Origin: BOG-1155 sp050012495
GTDB lineage: Bacteria; Desulfobacterota; Syntrophorhabdia; Syntrophorhabdales; WCHB1-27
DNA length: 64,000 nucleotides
Assembly (NCBI GenBank): GCA_050012495.1
Contig: JBEKHB010000013.1
Span: 10,944-74,943 of the forward strand
Reading direction: 5' to 3'
Shown: positions 8,064 to 17,114 of the stretch, in pieces
Position numbering within the stretch: the stretch's first letter is position 1
Layout: each line of letters starts with the position of its first letter
Made by a program: the position numbers and the translations under genes
Notes under the pieces: generated by a model
Databases searched by the model: none
What the model was told of the DNA's origin: nothing
The model's input: only the letters and a program-made list of their open reading frames with translations

Positions 8064-9326
8064 CTATCCCTCCTTTATGCCCCGCTTTGCTCTATAGTCC
8101 ATGATCATGGCCTTCAGTCTCCCGGCGAGGAACTCCGTCTCGTAGACTTTGTCGCCCCCGTAGATCTCGATGGGCGATTTGTGCTTCAGGTCCTTCGTCC
8201 CCTCGTGGAGGATCTTCAGGGACTCCTCCTCCTTGTTGCCGCAAAGGAGCAAGAGACACGGAAAGTCGGGCCTCCCGGGCAGCTCCTCCCTGAGGACCTT
8301 CACCACTCCGTGGGCATGGTGCCACTGCTCCTGGTTCGCGTACATGAAGCCGCCGAGGAAGTAAGCCTCGATGCCGGGCTGGGAGAAGATCACCTTTGCC
8401 GCCCGGTAGACCTTTGAGGCAGGGGGGTTGCCGCTCGTATCCGCATAGTTGGCGATCTTGAGCCCCTGGCGGGTGATGGCATCGACGCCGAGGATGGCGC
8501 CTCCTCCACCCAGGCCGTGGTAGCCCACATAGCCGGGTCCCTTGATCTCGCTGACCATCTGGGCGATATACGCAGTACCCCGCAAGTCCCCTTCCTCGAT
8601 GCCCCAGGCAATCTTGTCCAGCTCCGTGGGGAGCGTAGGCGCCTCGCGGGCCACATCGATACCGAATTGAGGATGGCGGAAGACGGACGAGTCGTCGATG
8701 GCCATGCGGCAGTCGGCGGCGATGATCGTACCGTCCTTGGTGAGCACCAGGGGGTTGATCTCGGCGATCCTGCAATGGTACTTCACGAAGGTCTGGTACA
8801 GGCCCATGATGGCCTGGCCGATGGCAGGCAGCAACTTTGTGGGCACATTGAGCTGCACCGCGAGATTATACGCATCGTAGAGACGGAATCCCCGAAGGAC
8901 GTCAACCTTAATCCGGGCGATCGATTCCTGCGGCACCGCCTCGATGTCCATGCCCCCCTCGGTGCTGAACATGACGACCGGACACCGGGCATCCCTGGAG
9001 GGGTCGATGATGATACCCACGTAATACTCCGTCTCGATGGCGAGCTTCTCTTCCACGAGGACCCTTTCCACCTTCCATGACTTCAGCTCGGAGCCAAGAA
9101 GGCTTTTCGCAGCTGCCTCCGCATCTTTGGCGTTGTCGGCGAACTTGATGCCCCCTGCCTTGCCCCTGCCGCCGACCCATACCTGGGCCTTGACTGCCAC
9201 GGGCTTACCGATTTTTTCTGCTATCCTGGCGGCCTCTTCAGGGGACGTCGCAACCTCGCCTTTCGGGACGGCCACCTTGGCCTCACTGAGTATCTGTTTT
9301 CCCTGGAATTCGTACAATCGGGCCAT
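8064..9326 (-). CDS. Succinyl-CoA synthetase beta-type subunit; probable malate-CoA ligase (MtkA-like)
   Basis: I place the start at the ATG at 9326 (420 residues, beginning MARLYEFQGKQIL), because a perfect AGGAGGTGATA site precedes it and the family starts here; an upstream in-frame extension to 9428 lacks family similarity. The protein has the ATP-grasp domain (KAQVWVGGRGKAGGIKFA near residues 45-62, EINPLVLTKDG near 205) and the C-terminal ligase domain with GGGGAILGVD. It is the first gene of the glycolate operon and pairs with the alpha subunit to convert an acyl-CoA to acid plus CoA with ATP formation. Confidence 0.87.
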   Translation of the reverse strand: MARLYEFQGKQILSEAKVAVPKGEVATSPEEAARIAEKIGKPVAVKAQVWVGGRGKAGGIKFADNAKDAEAAAKSLLGSELKSWKVERVLVEEKLAIETEYYVGIIIDPSRDARCPVVMFSTEGGMDIEAVPQESIARIKVDVLRGFRLYDAYNLAVQLNVPTKLLPAIGQAIMGLYQTFVKYHCRIAEINPLVLTKDGTIIAADCRMAIDDSSVFRHPQFGIDVAREAPTLPTELDKIAWGIEEGDLRGTAYIAQMVSEIKGPGYVGYHGLGGGGAILGVDAITRQGLKIANYADTSGNPPASKVYRAAKVIFSQPGIEAYFLGGFMYANQEQWHHAHGVVKVLREELPGRPDFPCLLLLCGNKEEESLKILHEGTKDLKHKSPIEIYGGDKVYETEFLAGRLKAMIMDYRAKRGIKEG

Positions 9327-9442
9327 TATCACCTCCTGAAGGGTCTCACGCATCTCCTTCAAAACAAGAGCCGACCGATGTGCCTCTTCGAATTTCGACA
9401 GGTCGCGGTAATCTCGAAGCACGCACATCCTTACCTTATCTT

Positions 9443-9560
9443 ATTATATAACTATACCAACATCTTCCGGTTGGCCGTCAAGTGCTATTTTTATGCTCTA
9501 TTTATTGCTTATTGCCGACTTTTTTGTAGTTGACATAAATTTGTTATGTTGTTATATAAT
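9443..9560. repeat. Inverted decamer pair in the divergent regulatory region
   Basis: ATTATATAAC at 9443-9452 recurs as its exact reverse complement at 9551-9560. The two copies face outward in the 250-bp gap between the divergent glycolate operon and its GntR/FCD regulator. Each contains a TATAAT-like string on the outgoing strand, so they may be the -10 elements of both promoters or a regulator site. Between them, TTGGCCGTCAA (9471-9481) resembles half-palindromic FCD-regulator operators, a weak candidate. Confidence 0.45.
9530..9560 (+). promoter_or_regulatory. Sigma-70 promoter for the GntR/FCD regulator
   Basis: TTGACA (9530-9535) is followed 17 bp later by TATATA (9553-9558) or 19 bp later by TATAAT (9555-9560). 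Transcription would start around 9566, leaving only about ten bases before the ATG at 9577 and no obvious ribosome site, so the regulator message may be nearly leaderless. Confidence 0.55.
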
Positions 9561-9576
9561 TTACCCGGATATCTCT

Positions 9577-10326
9577 ATGTTTACGCAAATCAAAATACGG
9601 CACGTCGCGGAGGAGGTTTTCGACCAGATCAAAGCCGCCATCGAGACGGGAAAACTGAAACCGGGCGAAAAACTGCCCCCCGAAAGGGAATTGATGAACC
9701 AGCTCGGGGTGAGCCGCGTACCCATCCGCGAGGCCCTCAAGCTGTTGGCAAGTATGGGCTTCATCGAGACGAGGCAGGGGGGCGGCAGCTACGTGCGCTC
9801 GCTGCTGTGCGACCGGCTGCTCGACCCTCTGGGCGCCATTATCGGGGATAGCGCAGAGAAGCTCTTCGAGCTGGTCGAGGTGCGAAAGGAAATCGAAACC
9901 TGGACTGCCTGCTATGCCGCAAAGGAGGCAACCCCCGAGGACGTGATGACCCTCGGGCGCATGCTCGAAGAAATGAAGATGTACCTCGAGACGTCGGGGA
10001 AGGTTCCCGTCGGCCTCGATATAGACTTTCACCTCGCCATTTCCCGGTCCTGCTCCAACACTATACGGGCACACCTGTTCCATACCATTCAAACCATCTT
10101 TTCCGACTATTTCAGGCTTACCATAGAGACCATCTGCGCCCGTCAACAAGACCAGCGCCTCCTTTACGACCAGCATGCGCAGATATTCGATGCCATCAGA
10201 CGTCGCGATTCCAAAGGGGCCCGGGAGGCGATAACGAGGCACCTCACCTTCGTGGCCGAAGAGCTGAAAAAGCAGATGCCCGGGGAAAGCGAGCCCGGCG
10301 CACGCCTGTCAACCATAAAGCGTTGA
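9577..10326 (+). CDS. GntR-family (FCD/FadR subfamily) transcriptional regulator of the glycolate operon
   Basis: I use the ATG at 9577 (249 residues) because the upstream in-frame extension overlaps the promoter and is not helix-turn-helix sequence. The winged-helix domain is clear (LPPERELMNQLGVSRVPIRE, about residues 37-56), followed by an all-helical FCD ligand-binding domain. Relatives such as GlcC, LldR and PdhR sense small organic acids and act on adjacent operons. Being divergent from the permease/oxidase/ligase genes, it most likely senses glycolate, glyoxylate or lactate (inference). Confidence 0.88.
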   Translation: MFTQIKIRHVAEEVFDQIKAAIETGKLKPGEKLPPERELMNQLGVSRVPIREALKLLASMGFIETRQGGGSYVRSLLCDRLLDPLGAIIGDSAEKLFELVEVRKEIETWTACYAAKEATPEDVMTLGRMLEEMKMYLETSGKVPVGLDIDFHLAISRSCSNTIRAHLFHTIQTIFSDYFRLTIETICARQQDQRLLYDQHAQIFDAIRRRDSKGAREAITRHLTFVAEELKKQMPGESEPGARLSTIKR

Positions 10327-10334
10327 GCTATTGC

Positions 10335-10904
10335 CTAGTCCCTGCCCCGGAACGTCTCCATCAGCCCGACTTTCCATTGATCCTGTTCTTTGAGCATTTT
10401 CAGCCTCGCAGGATTCCCGGCCTTCCTGTAGAGCAGGCATATCTCCGCGTTATCTTTCTTGATGAAGCCTATTTCCCACGTACTTTGCTCAAGCACATAA
10501 TCGACGTGAAAAGTATCCAGGTACGCGCTCCAGTAAGACCGGGCAACAGGGCCGCCCACGGTGAAGTCCTGCTCGACGAGGGCGACGGAATAGCCCGTTT
10601 CACCGGCTTTCTCCATTGCTTTGTAAACCTGTTCGGCTATGGTCTTATGAGATTTACCCGTCAGCCTCATCCATATCTCGGGGTAGTTCTTGAGTTTCAT
10701 TGCCTTAAACAAGGATTCCGCAGCATCAAGGACCTCAGCCGTTTCATCCTGCGCCGCCTTCACCGCGGGCAATAGGAACAACCAAAGGAGCAGCGCCGGC
10801 AGGAGAACACCGGCCGTCCTGAGCCTGCAGCGCTGCCTCGTCTGCGTCACCCTGCCCGTGTTCGCGTTCGCGTGATCTATGGCCCCTCGTTCCTTCATGC
10901 TCAC
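10335..10904 (-). CDS. Exported protein of unknown function at the end of the polysaccharide operon
   Basis: The 189-residue protein has a long polar N-terminus, then a hydrophobic stretch (AGVLLPALLLWLFLLPAVKA) ending in a likely signal-peptidase site before AQDE. The mature part, about 140 residues, is predicted soluble and periplasmic; no family is recognised. The GTG start overlaps the YjbH stop (GTGA), showing coupling to the export genes; an ATG six bases in is an alternative. Its position suggests an accessory role in polysaccharide secretion. No Cys follows the signal, so it is not a lipoprotein. Confidence 0.72.
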   Translation of the reverse strand: MSMKERGAIDHANANTGRVTQTRQRCRLRTAGVLLPALLLWLFLLPAVKAAQDETAEVLDAAESLFKAMKLKNYPEIWMRLTGKSHKTIAEQVYKAMEKAGETGYSVALVEQDFTVGGPVARSYWSAYLDTFHVDYVLEQSTWEIGFIKKDNAEICLLYRKAGNPARLKMLKEQDQWKVGLMETFRGRD

Positions 10905-12955
10905 CAGTCTACCATGCTCACCTCTTTTTGCAGAAATACCTTCGTGTCCCTGCTTATCATATCGAAGAGGTTCTGGTAGCGATCGATATCCTGCGCCACG
11001 TCCCTCATCCAGGGCGAGAAGACGTAGCTGTAAGCAGATCTGGAATCTGTTCCTTCGAACAGCCGGATGGGGATCGATACACCAACGCCTGTGTCATGGT
11101 AGCCGCGGTTGCTCGGGTCATGGAACACCGAGGTATCCGTGATGCTGTACCAGGCAAACAGCGTCACCCCCTTGATGTATTTTATCAGCGTGACCCGGGC
11201 GCCGAAGTCGCCTCCCAGGAACCTGCCTACCTTCACATCGATGGCCATGTTCCCTTCCGGTATATTGAGGCGCGTGTTGAGGAACTCCACGTCGTAATAC
11301 TTTTTCACGTCATATGCTTTCAACGCAAACACGGCGCCAGGGTCTCTTTTTTTTACGAGCGACGCTTCGAGGCCCACAAGGAATCTGCCGTCGGCCAACG
11401 GCATGGCGACCTCAGAGTCTATCCCTGCATACTCGATCTCCAAAAGCCCCGCCGCAAATCTGGCGTAGGCATCGCCTGTCGGCTTATAGACCTGGTCGAA
11501 CATCAGCCTGTCCAGATTGACGTCCCGCTGCTTGTACGCGAAAATGTCGCTCCTCACCGCCTCCGCGGGAGGTATGTTCGACGTAGATATGTCGTTCAGC
11601 GGGTAGCCGGCGAGACCGCCCACGAACGAAGCGCCCTGCCAGGGATGATAGGCGAGCCAGCCTTCCAGGCCCAGCCTGTACTTGAAAAACCCCGAAGGAT
11701 CGTTCAGAAAGGTCTCGAATGAGGGCTTCCAGCCCGGTGTGAGCACCCTTTTCCCTTTCGTGGCAATGTCAGGCGCCTTGTCGATATCCGTCGTGATCCG
11801 CGAAAGGCGGAAGAACTCGCCGCAAGTCAGCCGGCCTGCGTACAGGTCCCGCATGTCTGCCGGAGTGGTCTCCACCTGAAAGGCCGGTAGGCCCGTTTGG
11901 GTCAGCGTTATTCGAACCTGTTCGGTGGAAGGCGTCATCAAGGGCATAATCGTCCGCATGATTACCCCCACCGCCCTCATGGAATAGAAGTATTTGTCGT
12001 TCTGGGCCCTGATCGTTAATGTCCCTCCCGCCTCGTCGATGCCTATATCGCTGAAGCCCTGCGCCTTGAGGGCCGCCGCCATTCTCTCTTCCGGATTCAG
12101 CGCGGCTGCCTGCGGTTTTTCCTTGTAGGGCCTGTCGTAAATCGGGGTGAGCGGCTGCCCGATGTCGAAGAGCATCGAGAGGTTGAGCCCTATCTCGTTG
12201 CCCCGCTGGAAGGTCAGGTCGACTTCCGTCCACGCGAGCGGCCTCCATCGAAAGCCGAAATTGTAGTGCAGGGGGACGGGCCGGGTAAAATATTTTGCCT
12301 GGGCGGGGTCTTGCGTCTGCAGGTTATATTTGATGGGATTATACTCCATCATGAGGGAGTATTTCTCGGAAGGGGAAAACTGGATGCCCCAGAAGGGCCG
12401 GGCATCCCTCGCCCATTCGTGGGGGCTGGTCAGGATCTCCGCGCCGAACGTGTCGGTAGAGCTTGTGATGAGGGGTATTTTTCCGAAACGGCCGTTCCCG
12501 AAGCCCAGCGTAAAATCGAAAGGGTAGATTTGCTTGCTTGCGACAAGATACTGGCCGGTGTAGAGGCGGTTTCCCGTAGGGTCCATAATCCCCAGCGCAA
12601 GGGCGGGGGAGTACATCCCTTCCCGCCGGAATTGATACTTCAGATCGATCGACTTATCTTTGTAATCACCGTAGCTCGACGGTAGTCCTGTCGTTCTCAC
12701 CCCCATAATTTCCGTTACCTTGCCATCGACCTCGAGCCCGTTGAAGAGACCTATGGCCCCATAATAGTACCGGTAAGGATATACCTGGCCCGCCCCGATG
12801 CGGAGCGTATCCTCTTTCATCACCCTGGCTGTCGGGATTTCCATAAGTCCCGTTGCTCCCCAATTGGCAGGGCCGATGAAAGGCTCATCGGCGGCGCGGG
12901 AAGGCGTCGCCGGGAATCCGATCAACCCGAGAAACAGGAACATTGCGGCCTTCCA
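10901..12955 (-). CDS. yjbH: YjbH-like outer-membrane exopolysaccharide protein
   Basis: The start is placed at a GTG at 12955 (VWKAAMFLFLG), giving a short signal peptide cleaved near PSRA-ADEP; an ATG at 12943 is also possible, and further upstream the frame overlaps the preceding gene. The mature N-terminus (NWGATGLMEIPTARVMKEDTLRIG) and repeated beta-rich, aromatic-ended segments match YjbH/GfcD-type beta-barrel lipoprotein-like proteins associated with group 4 capsule and exopolysaccharide loci. It follows the multi-SLBB export gene by about 45 bp and is likely an outer-membrane partner for export. Confidence 0.8.
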   Translation of the reverse strand, partial: WKAAMFLFLGLIGFPATPSRAADEPFIGPANWGATGLMEIPTARVMKEDTLRIGAGQVYPYRYYYGAIGLFNGLEVDGKVTEIMGVRTTGLPSSYGDYKDKSIDLKYQFRREGMYSPALALGIMDPTGNRLYTGQYLVASKQIYPFDFTLGFGNGRFGKIPLITSSTDTFGAEILTSPHEWARDARPFWGIQFSPSEKYSLMMEYNPIKYNLQTQDPAQAKYFTRPVPLHYNFGFRWRPLAWTEVDLTFQRGNEIGLNLSMLFDIGQPLTPIYDRPYKEKPQAAALNPEERMAAALKAQGFSDIGIDEAGGTLTIRAQNDKYFYSMRAVGVIMRTIMPLMTPSTEQVRITLTQTGLPAFQVETTPADMRDLYAGRLTCGEFFRLSRITTDIDKAPDIATKGKRVLTPGWKPSFETFLNDPSGFFKYRLGLEGWLAYHPWQGASFVGGLAGYPLNDISTSNIPPAEAVRSDIFAYKQRDVNLDRLMFDQVYKPTGDAYARFAAGLLEIEYAGIDSEVAMPLADGRFLVGLEASLVKKRDPGAVFALKAYDVKKYYDVEFLNTRLNIPEGNMAIDVKVGRFLGGDFGARVTLIKYIKGVTLFAWYSITDTSVFHDPSNRGYHDTGVGVSIPIRLFEGTDSRSAYSYVFSPWMRDVAQDIDRYQNLFDMISRDTKVFLQKEVSMVDW

Positions 12956-12999
12956 CACGCACTTATGCTTTGGTTCCGTTATCCTATTCCGGCCCTTCC

Positions 13000-15900
13000 C
13001 TAAGGAGCCCTGGAGATGAGGTAGACGACGCCCGTCGCGGTCGCCATACTTGCCATGATCTGGGCAATGTCCTTTATCTCGCGGAGCCATGCGATCCGTT
13101 CCAGCTTCTCCGGCACGACGATGGTATCGCCGGATTCGATCACTCTCTCGCTTTCATCGAAACCCGCCAGTTCCCATCGCTCGTTCGAGCCGCTCCAGTT
13201 GACGGCGCCGCCCGGCAGCTTCCTCGCGCTCCCGTCGACCTTGAGCACGTAGGTATTCTTTACGTCCGCATACTTCGAATATCCGCCCGCCATCAGGACG
13301 TAATCTTTCGGCCCGGCCTTGTCCGCATAGACGAGGCTCGCATTCGACATGACGGCGCCCATGACGTTGACGACCCGGTTGTTCATGGGAATGTAGAGAG
13401 AATCTCCATTCTCCAGCTCGATATCGAACCTGCTCCCCTTCAGGAGTCTCAGGTGCACGACCCTCGCCGTCATCCTCCCCGTAGCCTTCAGGTTCTTTAG
13501 GGAAGCGATGAATGCCTGCTTCTGCTGAAGCTCTATCTTCCTCGCCTCTACGCCCTCGGTTGACGCCGACGTCACGGTGGAGCTTTCCGCGAGCAGCTCC
13601 CGCTCCATCCGGGCGATCATCTCTTCCAGGTTCTTCCGCTGAAGCTCCTTCACACTCTGTCGTGTGAAAACCGCGCCCCTCAGATACGCGGTCTCCTTGT
13701 AGCCGCCCGCCCGCTCTATGACGTCCGAAAGTCGCTCGGTCTCCTTGAGCACGTACGTGCCTGGAAATCTCACTTCACCGCTGATCGTCGCAAACCGCTC
13801 CCTCCCCCAGTTGGAAAGCCGCTTGACAAAAACGCGGTCGTAGGGCGTGAGAACCAGGTTCTCCTCCGGCGCGCCCGCCAGGGCCTTCCTGAGATTGACC
13901 GTTTTGTGGACCGTCAATACCCGCTTGTCGTCAACAATAACCTGAGACGATACCTCAGCGCCGTCCAGGTACGCGGATTCGAGTATATTCCCTGCCGCAA
14001 AGATGAGGTCCTTCAACCGCATATTTTCCGCGTAAGGGTAAACGCCCGGCTTCAGTACCGCCCCATCGACGGAGACCGTTCTTTTGTAGTCATAACCGAA
14101 CGCCGAATGGACGACGATCCTGTCAAGGTCCTTGAGGAGAAGGTCGGACTCCTTGTCCCCGTCCAACACCTTCTTTACATCAAACCGGATGAGGGTGATC
14201 TTCTTTGTCCCCTCATCGGTGCGATAAAGCTCGGCTTCCACCAGGTGTGCATCCCGTGTCAGTCCTCCGGCAGCCGTGATCGCGTCCCTGATCGTCATGT
14301 TCTCGGCGAGGTCGATCCTTATGCGCGGCCTCGCCCGCTCCGCCGGCTTCTCCCCCTTTGAAAAATCCGGCTTCATCCTCTCCATCTCTTCGGTCCTGAT
14401 CCCGCGCACCCGCTCGGCCTCTTCGCCGCTGCCCGCGCTCCCCGGCCGGGGCCCCTCCTCTCTTATCCTGCTCGGAAAATCACCCGCAAACGGTTTTTTG
14501 CTTTCCCGTTCCGCATCCGCGGAATCAAGGAGGCTCTCGCTGACGGCCTTCCTCACCTCGCCCTCCACCATGACGAAAGGCCTGTCCTTGAAGAGCCATT
14601 TGGAGAAGACGAAGACCTGGTCCCGAGCCATCAACCGGATGTTGCTCGCCCCATCGTTCTCGATGAGAAGCCCGTTAAGGCTGAAGGGGATAAGCTCAGG
14701 TCTAAGCGTAGGCGGCGCCAATCTCTTTATCAGCGCGTAGTCGAAATGCGTCTCCTGCAAGAGATCGGTGGGGTCCTTCAGCAGGTCTTTGAGCCGCATG
14801 CCCGGCTTATACTCGTACTTGCCCGGTCTTTTCACGTTCCCGTTCAAAAAGACGACGTTTATGTCCTTGTCGACTATGGAGAATATCTTCACCAGGTCCC
14901 CCTCCTGGAGATGGAACTCTTTCGCCCTGGTGAGGTTCTTATCGTCAATGTCGACCACTATCTGTCTCTCGTTCTTTTGCACCCGCTCGACCTGTATCTG
15001 CTGCGTATAGGCGGTGGGTATGATGCCGCCGGCGAGATCGAAGAGGTTTTCCAGGTCGTTCTTATGCGTCAGCTCATAGATGGCCGGTCTCCTTACGTTC
15101 CCCGCCACGCCCACAAGGAGACCCGTGACGGGCACGAAAACGACGTCGCCGGCCTGCAGCATGAGGTCCTTCGACTTATCTCCTTTAATCAGGAGGTCAT
15201 AGAGGTCGAAAGTGGTGAGGACCTTGTCCTTCCGGCGAACCTGCACATTCCGCATGGAGCCGATCTCCGAAGGTCCGCCCGCGATCAGAAGGGCATCGGT
15301 GATGGTGGCAAAAGAACCCACCGTGTAGGCCCCCGGCCTCTTCACGTCTCCCAGAACGAAAATGGGGATGCTCTTGAGGGTACCCATGGTGATGTCGATG
15401 TTGGCGCCGACAATCTGCTCCGACTGTTTGATGAGATAGCCCGCCATCTGCTCGAAGGTCAAGCCGGCGATGTGAAGCGGCCCTACCTGGGGGATCGCGA
15501 TGTTGCCGTTCCTGTCCACCACGAGGTTGTGCTGGGCGTTCACCCTGCCCCACATGAGTATCCGCACTTCATCGCCGGGTCCGATCACGTACCGGGCGGG
15601 CACGGGCACATCTTTTCTGTCCGTTGCAACCGTGATGTCCGCGCTGTTAAAAAACGCATAGCCGAAGGGTCTTAAGTCCGTCGAGACGGCCTGGTATCTG
15701 CCTGTGACTCTATACCGGTCAAAGAGGGAAGTCGTCCGCGGCTGCCCCTGGATCACGGTCTTTTCAGGCGGGGTCGATCCTTTTTTCTCCGGCACTTTCT
15801 CTTTCTCCTCGAGCAGCTCCTTCCCCTTTGCAATCTCTTCCGGGCTCAGGCTTTGGAACTCCGGCCTTGCCTTCAACGCCTCTATCGCCTGGGGCTCCAC

Positions 15901-16134
15901 GGCGCTGCTCTGCGCCGGCGTCATTAGCTGCATGGCCTCTGCCGCTTGCGCCGGTGTCACCTGACCCGGCTGTGTTCCGGGTATGGTAATCGCCTGCGGC
16001 ACCAGCGGTCCTCCGGTCCCGTAGAGGCCGGCCGCAGGAGCGCCGCCACTCACTTGAGCGTATGCCGTGCCGGCGGCTGCCAACAGGAATACCCCCACCA
16101 GTCCTATTGCGGTAACCTTCGAATAGTGCTTCAC
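13000..16134 (-). CDS. Large multi-SLBB polysaccharide export protein (Wza-related)
   Basis: The GTG at 16134 is preceded by GGAGGAG at ideal spacing and yields a clean signal peptide (VTAIGLVGVFLLAAAGTAYA), so I prefer it to an upstream ATG; length 1044 residues. A poly-export domain (YVIGPGDEVRILMWGRVNAQ) is followed by about seven SLBB-like repeats, each with a VxxxGxVxxPGxY...LxDLIxxAGG pattern. One repeat near the middle is split by a charged, Glu/Arg-rich insert. Wza-type proteins are typically 350-400 residues, so this one has many more SLBB units. The C-terminus ends with a hydrophobic segment. Confidence 0.85.
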   Translation of the reverse strand: MKHYSKVTAIGLVGVFLLAAAGTAYAQVSGGAPAAGLYGTGGPLVPQAITIPGTQPGQVTPAQAAEAMQLMTPAQSSAVEPQAIEALKARPEFQSLSPEEIAKGKELLEEKEKVPEKKGSTPPEKTVIQGQPRTTSLFDRYRVTGRYQAVSTDLRPFGYAFFNSADITVATDRKDVPVPARYVIGPGDEVRILMWGRVNAQHNLVVDRNGNIAIPQVGPLHIAGLTFEQMAGYLIKQSEQIVGANIDITMGTLKSIPIFVLGDVKRPGAYTVGSFATITDALLIAGGPSEIGSMRNVQVRRKDKVLTTFDLYDLLIKGDKSKDLMLQAGDVVFVPVTGLLVGVAGNVRRPAIYELTHKNDLENLFDLAGGIIPTAYTQQIQVERVQKNERQIVVDIDDKNLTRAKEFHLQEGDLVKIFSIVDKDINVVFLNGNVKRPGKYEYKPGMRLKDLLKDPTDLLQETHFDYALIKRLAPPTLRPELIPFSLNGLLIENDGASNIRLMARDQVFVFSKWLFKDRPFVMVEGEVRKAVSESLLDSADAERESKKPFAGDFPSRIREEGPRPGSAGSGEEAERVRGIRTEEMERMKPDFSKGEKPAERARPRIRIDLAENMTIRDAITAAGGLTRDAHLVEAELYRTDEGTKKITLIRFDVKKVLDGDKESDLLLKDLDRIVVHSAFGYDYKRTVSVDGAVLKPGVYPYAENMRLKDLIFAAGNILESAYLDGAEVSSQVIVDDKRVLTVHKTVNLRKALAGAPEENLVLTPYDRVFVKRLSNWGRERFATISGEVRFPGTYVLKETERLSDVIERAGGYKETAYLRGAVFTRQSVKELQRKNLEEMIARMERELLAESSTVTSASTEGVEARKIELQQKQAFIASLKNLKATGRMTARVVHLRLLKGSRFDIELENGDSLYIPMNNRVVNVMGAVMSNASLVYADKAGPKDYVLMAGGYSKYADVKNTYVLKVDGSARKLPGGAVNWSGSNERWELAGFDESERVIESGDTIVVPEKLERIAWLREIKDIAQIMASMATATGVVYLISRAP

Positions 16135-16217
16135 GTAGTACTCCTCCGTCTTGTGTCTCGCATTTGTTCGGCCCTTCTCAAGGTCTTGTCCGTCGGCTTT
16201 TCGCGCCGCGACTCTCC

Positions 16218-17069
16218 TCATCTTCCTGACTCTTCCGTCTTCCTTCTCACCTTCTCCACATACTCTTTTCCGAATGCGGCAAAGATCCCGATGAACAGCG
16301 ATACCACGAACGCAATTACTACCATTGTCGCCCTTTTCGGACTGATTCGCCTGTCAGGCACTCTCGGCGGGTCGAGCACTCTGAACGTAAAATTCTCCTT
16401 GGCCTCGGCCATCGTCGAAGTTTCGATGTGCTGGGCAATCAGTGTATATAGTTTTGCCTTAATGAAGGGATCTGATGTTTTGTCAATTTGCGCCTCAAGG
16501 TATTTCCTGTTCGTATCTGCCACACGTTTGGCCTCACCGCTCATATAATCGTTCAGCTCCGCAAGCATGGAGCTCACCAGCTCACTCGCCTTCCCGGGGT
16601 CCTTGTACCGACAGGATAGGGTGATCAGGTTGTCTTTTTGCGCAAAGTTGACGGTCGTCCTATTCCCGAGGTACCTGATGCCGTCCCACATCAACTGGTT
16701 CTCCGTTTTGCCCCGCATTGTCTCTTTCGTAAAGAAAAGGGGCAAGAGATCGTGTTTGCGTATGAGCCTTTCGCGGAGCATATTGCTCTTGAGCAGATTG
16801 ACGATTTCTACCGAAGCGGGGGTCACGGGAGGGGCAAAGCCGAACTGCATGGCAAGAAAGCCCGTGGCCGCGCCCTGGTCTTTGGACAGCACTCCGGCGG
16901 GAACGATCACGGCCTTCGACTCGTAGACGGGCGTCATTATCAGAGAGACTATGGCCGTTCCCACCACCCCGACCGCCATAATCATTGCCGTCAACCATTT
17001 ATGGCGCCACACTACCCCCAGGTGCTCCATCAGGTCTATTTCATCGTATTGTTGCCCCTCTTCTTCCAT
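16218..17069 (-). CDS. Wzz-type polysaccharide chain-length/copolymerase protein
   Basis: At 283 residues it has the Wzz plan: cytoplasmic start (DLMEHLGVVWRHKW), first membrane helix about residues 32-52, a long periplasmic helical region, the PxxP-type motif LDPPRVPDRRISPKR, and a second helix near 250-270. It controls polymer length in Wzy-dependent synthesis. There is no C-terminal tyrosine-kinase domain and no kinase gene nearby, unlike Wzc systems. GGGAGAGG precedes the start. It lies 83 bp upstream of the SLBB export gene. Confidence 0.85.
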   Translation of the reverse strand: MEEEGQQYDEIDLMEHLGVVWRHKWLTAMIMAVGVVGTAIVSLIMTPVYESKAVIVPAGVLSKDQGAATGFLAMQFGFAPPVTPASVEIVNLLKSNMLRERLIRKHDLLPLFFTKETMRGKTENQLMWDGIRYLGNRTTVNFAQKDNLITLSCRYKDPGKASELVSSMLAELNDYMSGEAKRVADTNRKYLEAQIDKTSDPFIKAKLYTLIAQHIETSTMAEAKENFTFRVLDPPRVPDRRISPKRATMVVIAFVVSLFIGIFAAFGKEYVEKVRRKTEESGR

Positions 17070-17114
17070 TACCTCTCCCTTTTTTCACTTCTTCTTGCCC
17101 CTTTCACCTTTGGT

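Noticed and set aside
6864..8417. Plus-strand open frame of about 517 codons opposite the ligase subunits
   Set aside because: It lies opposite sucD-, ferredoxin-like and sucC-type genes and reads as compositionally biased sequence without recognisable domains.
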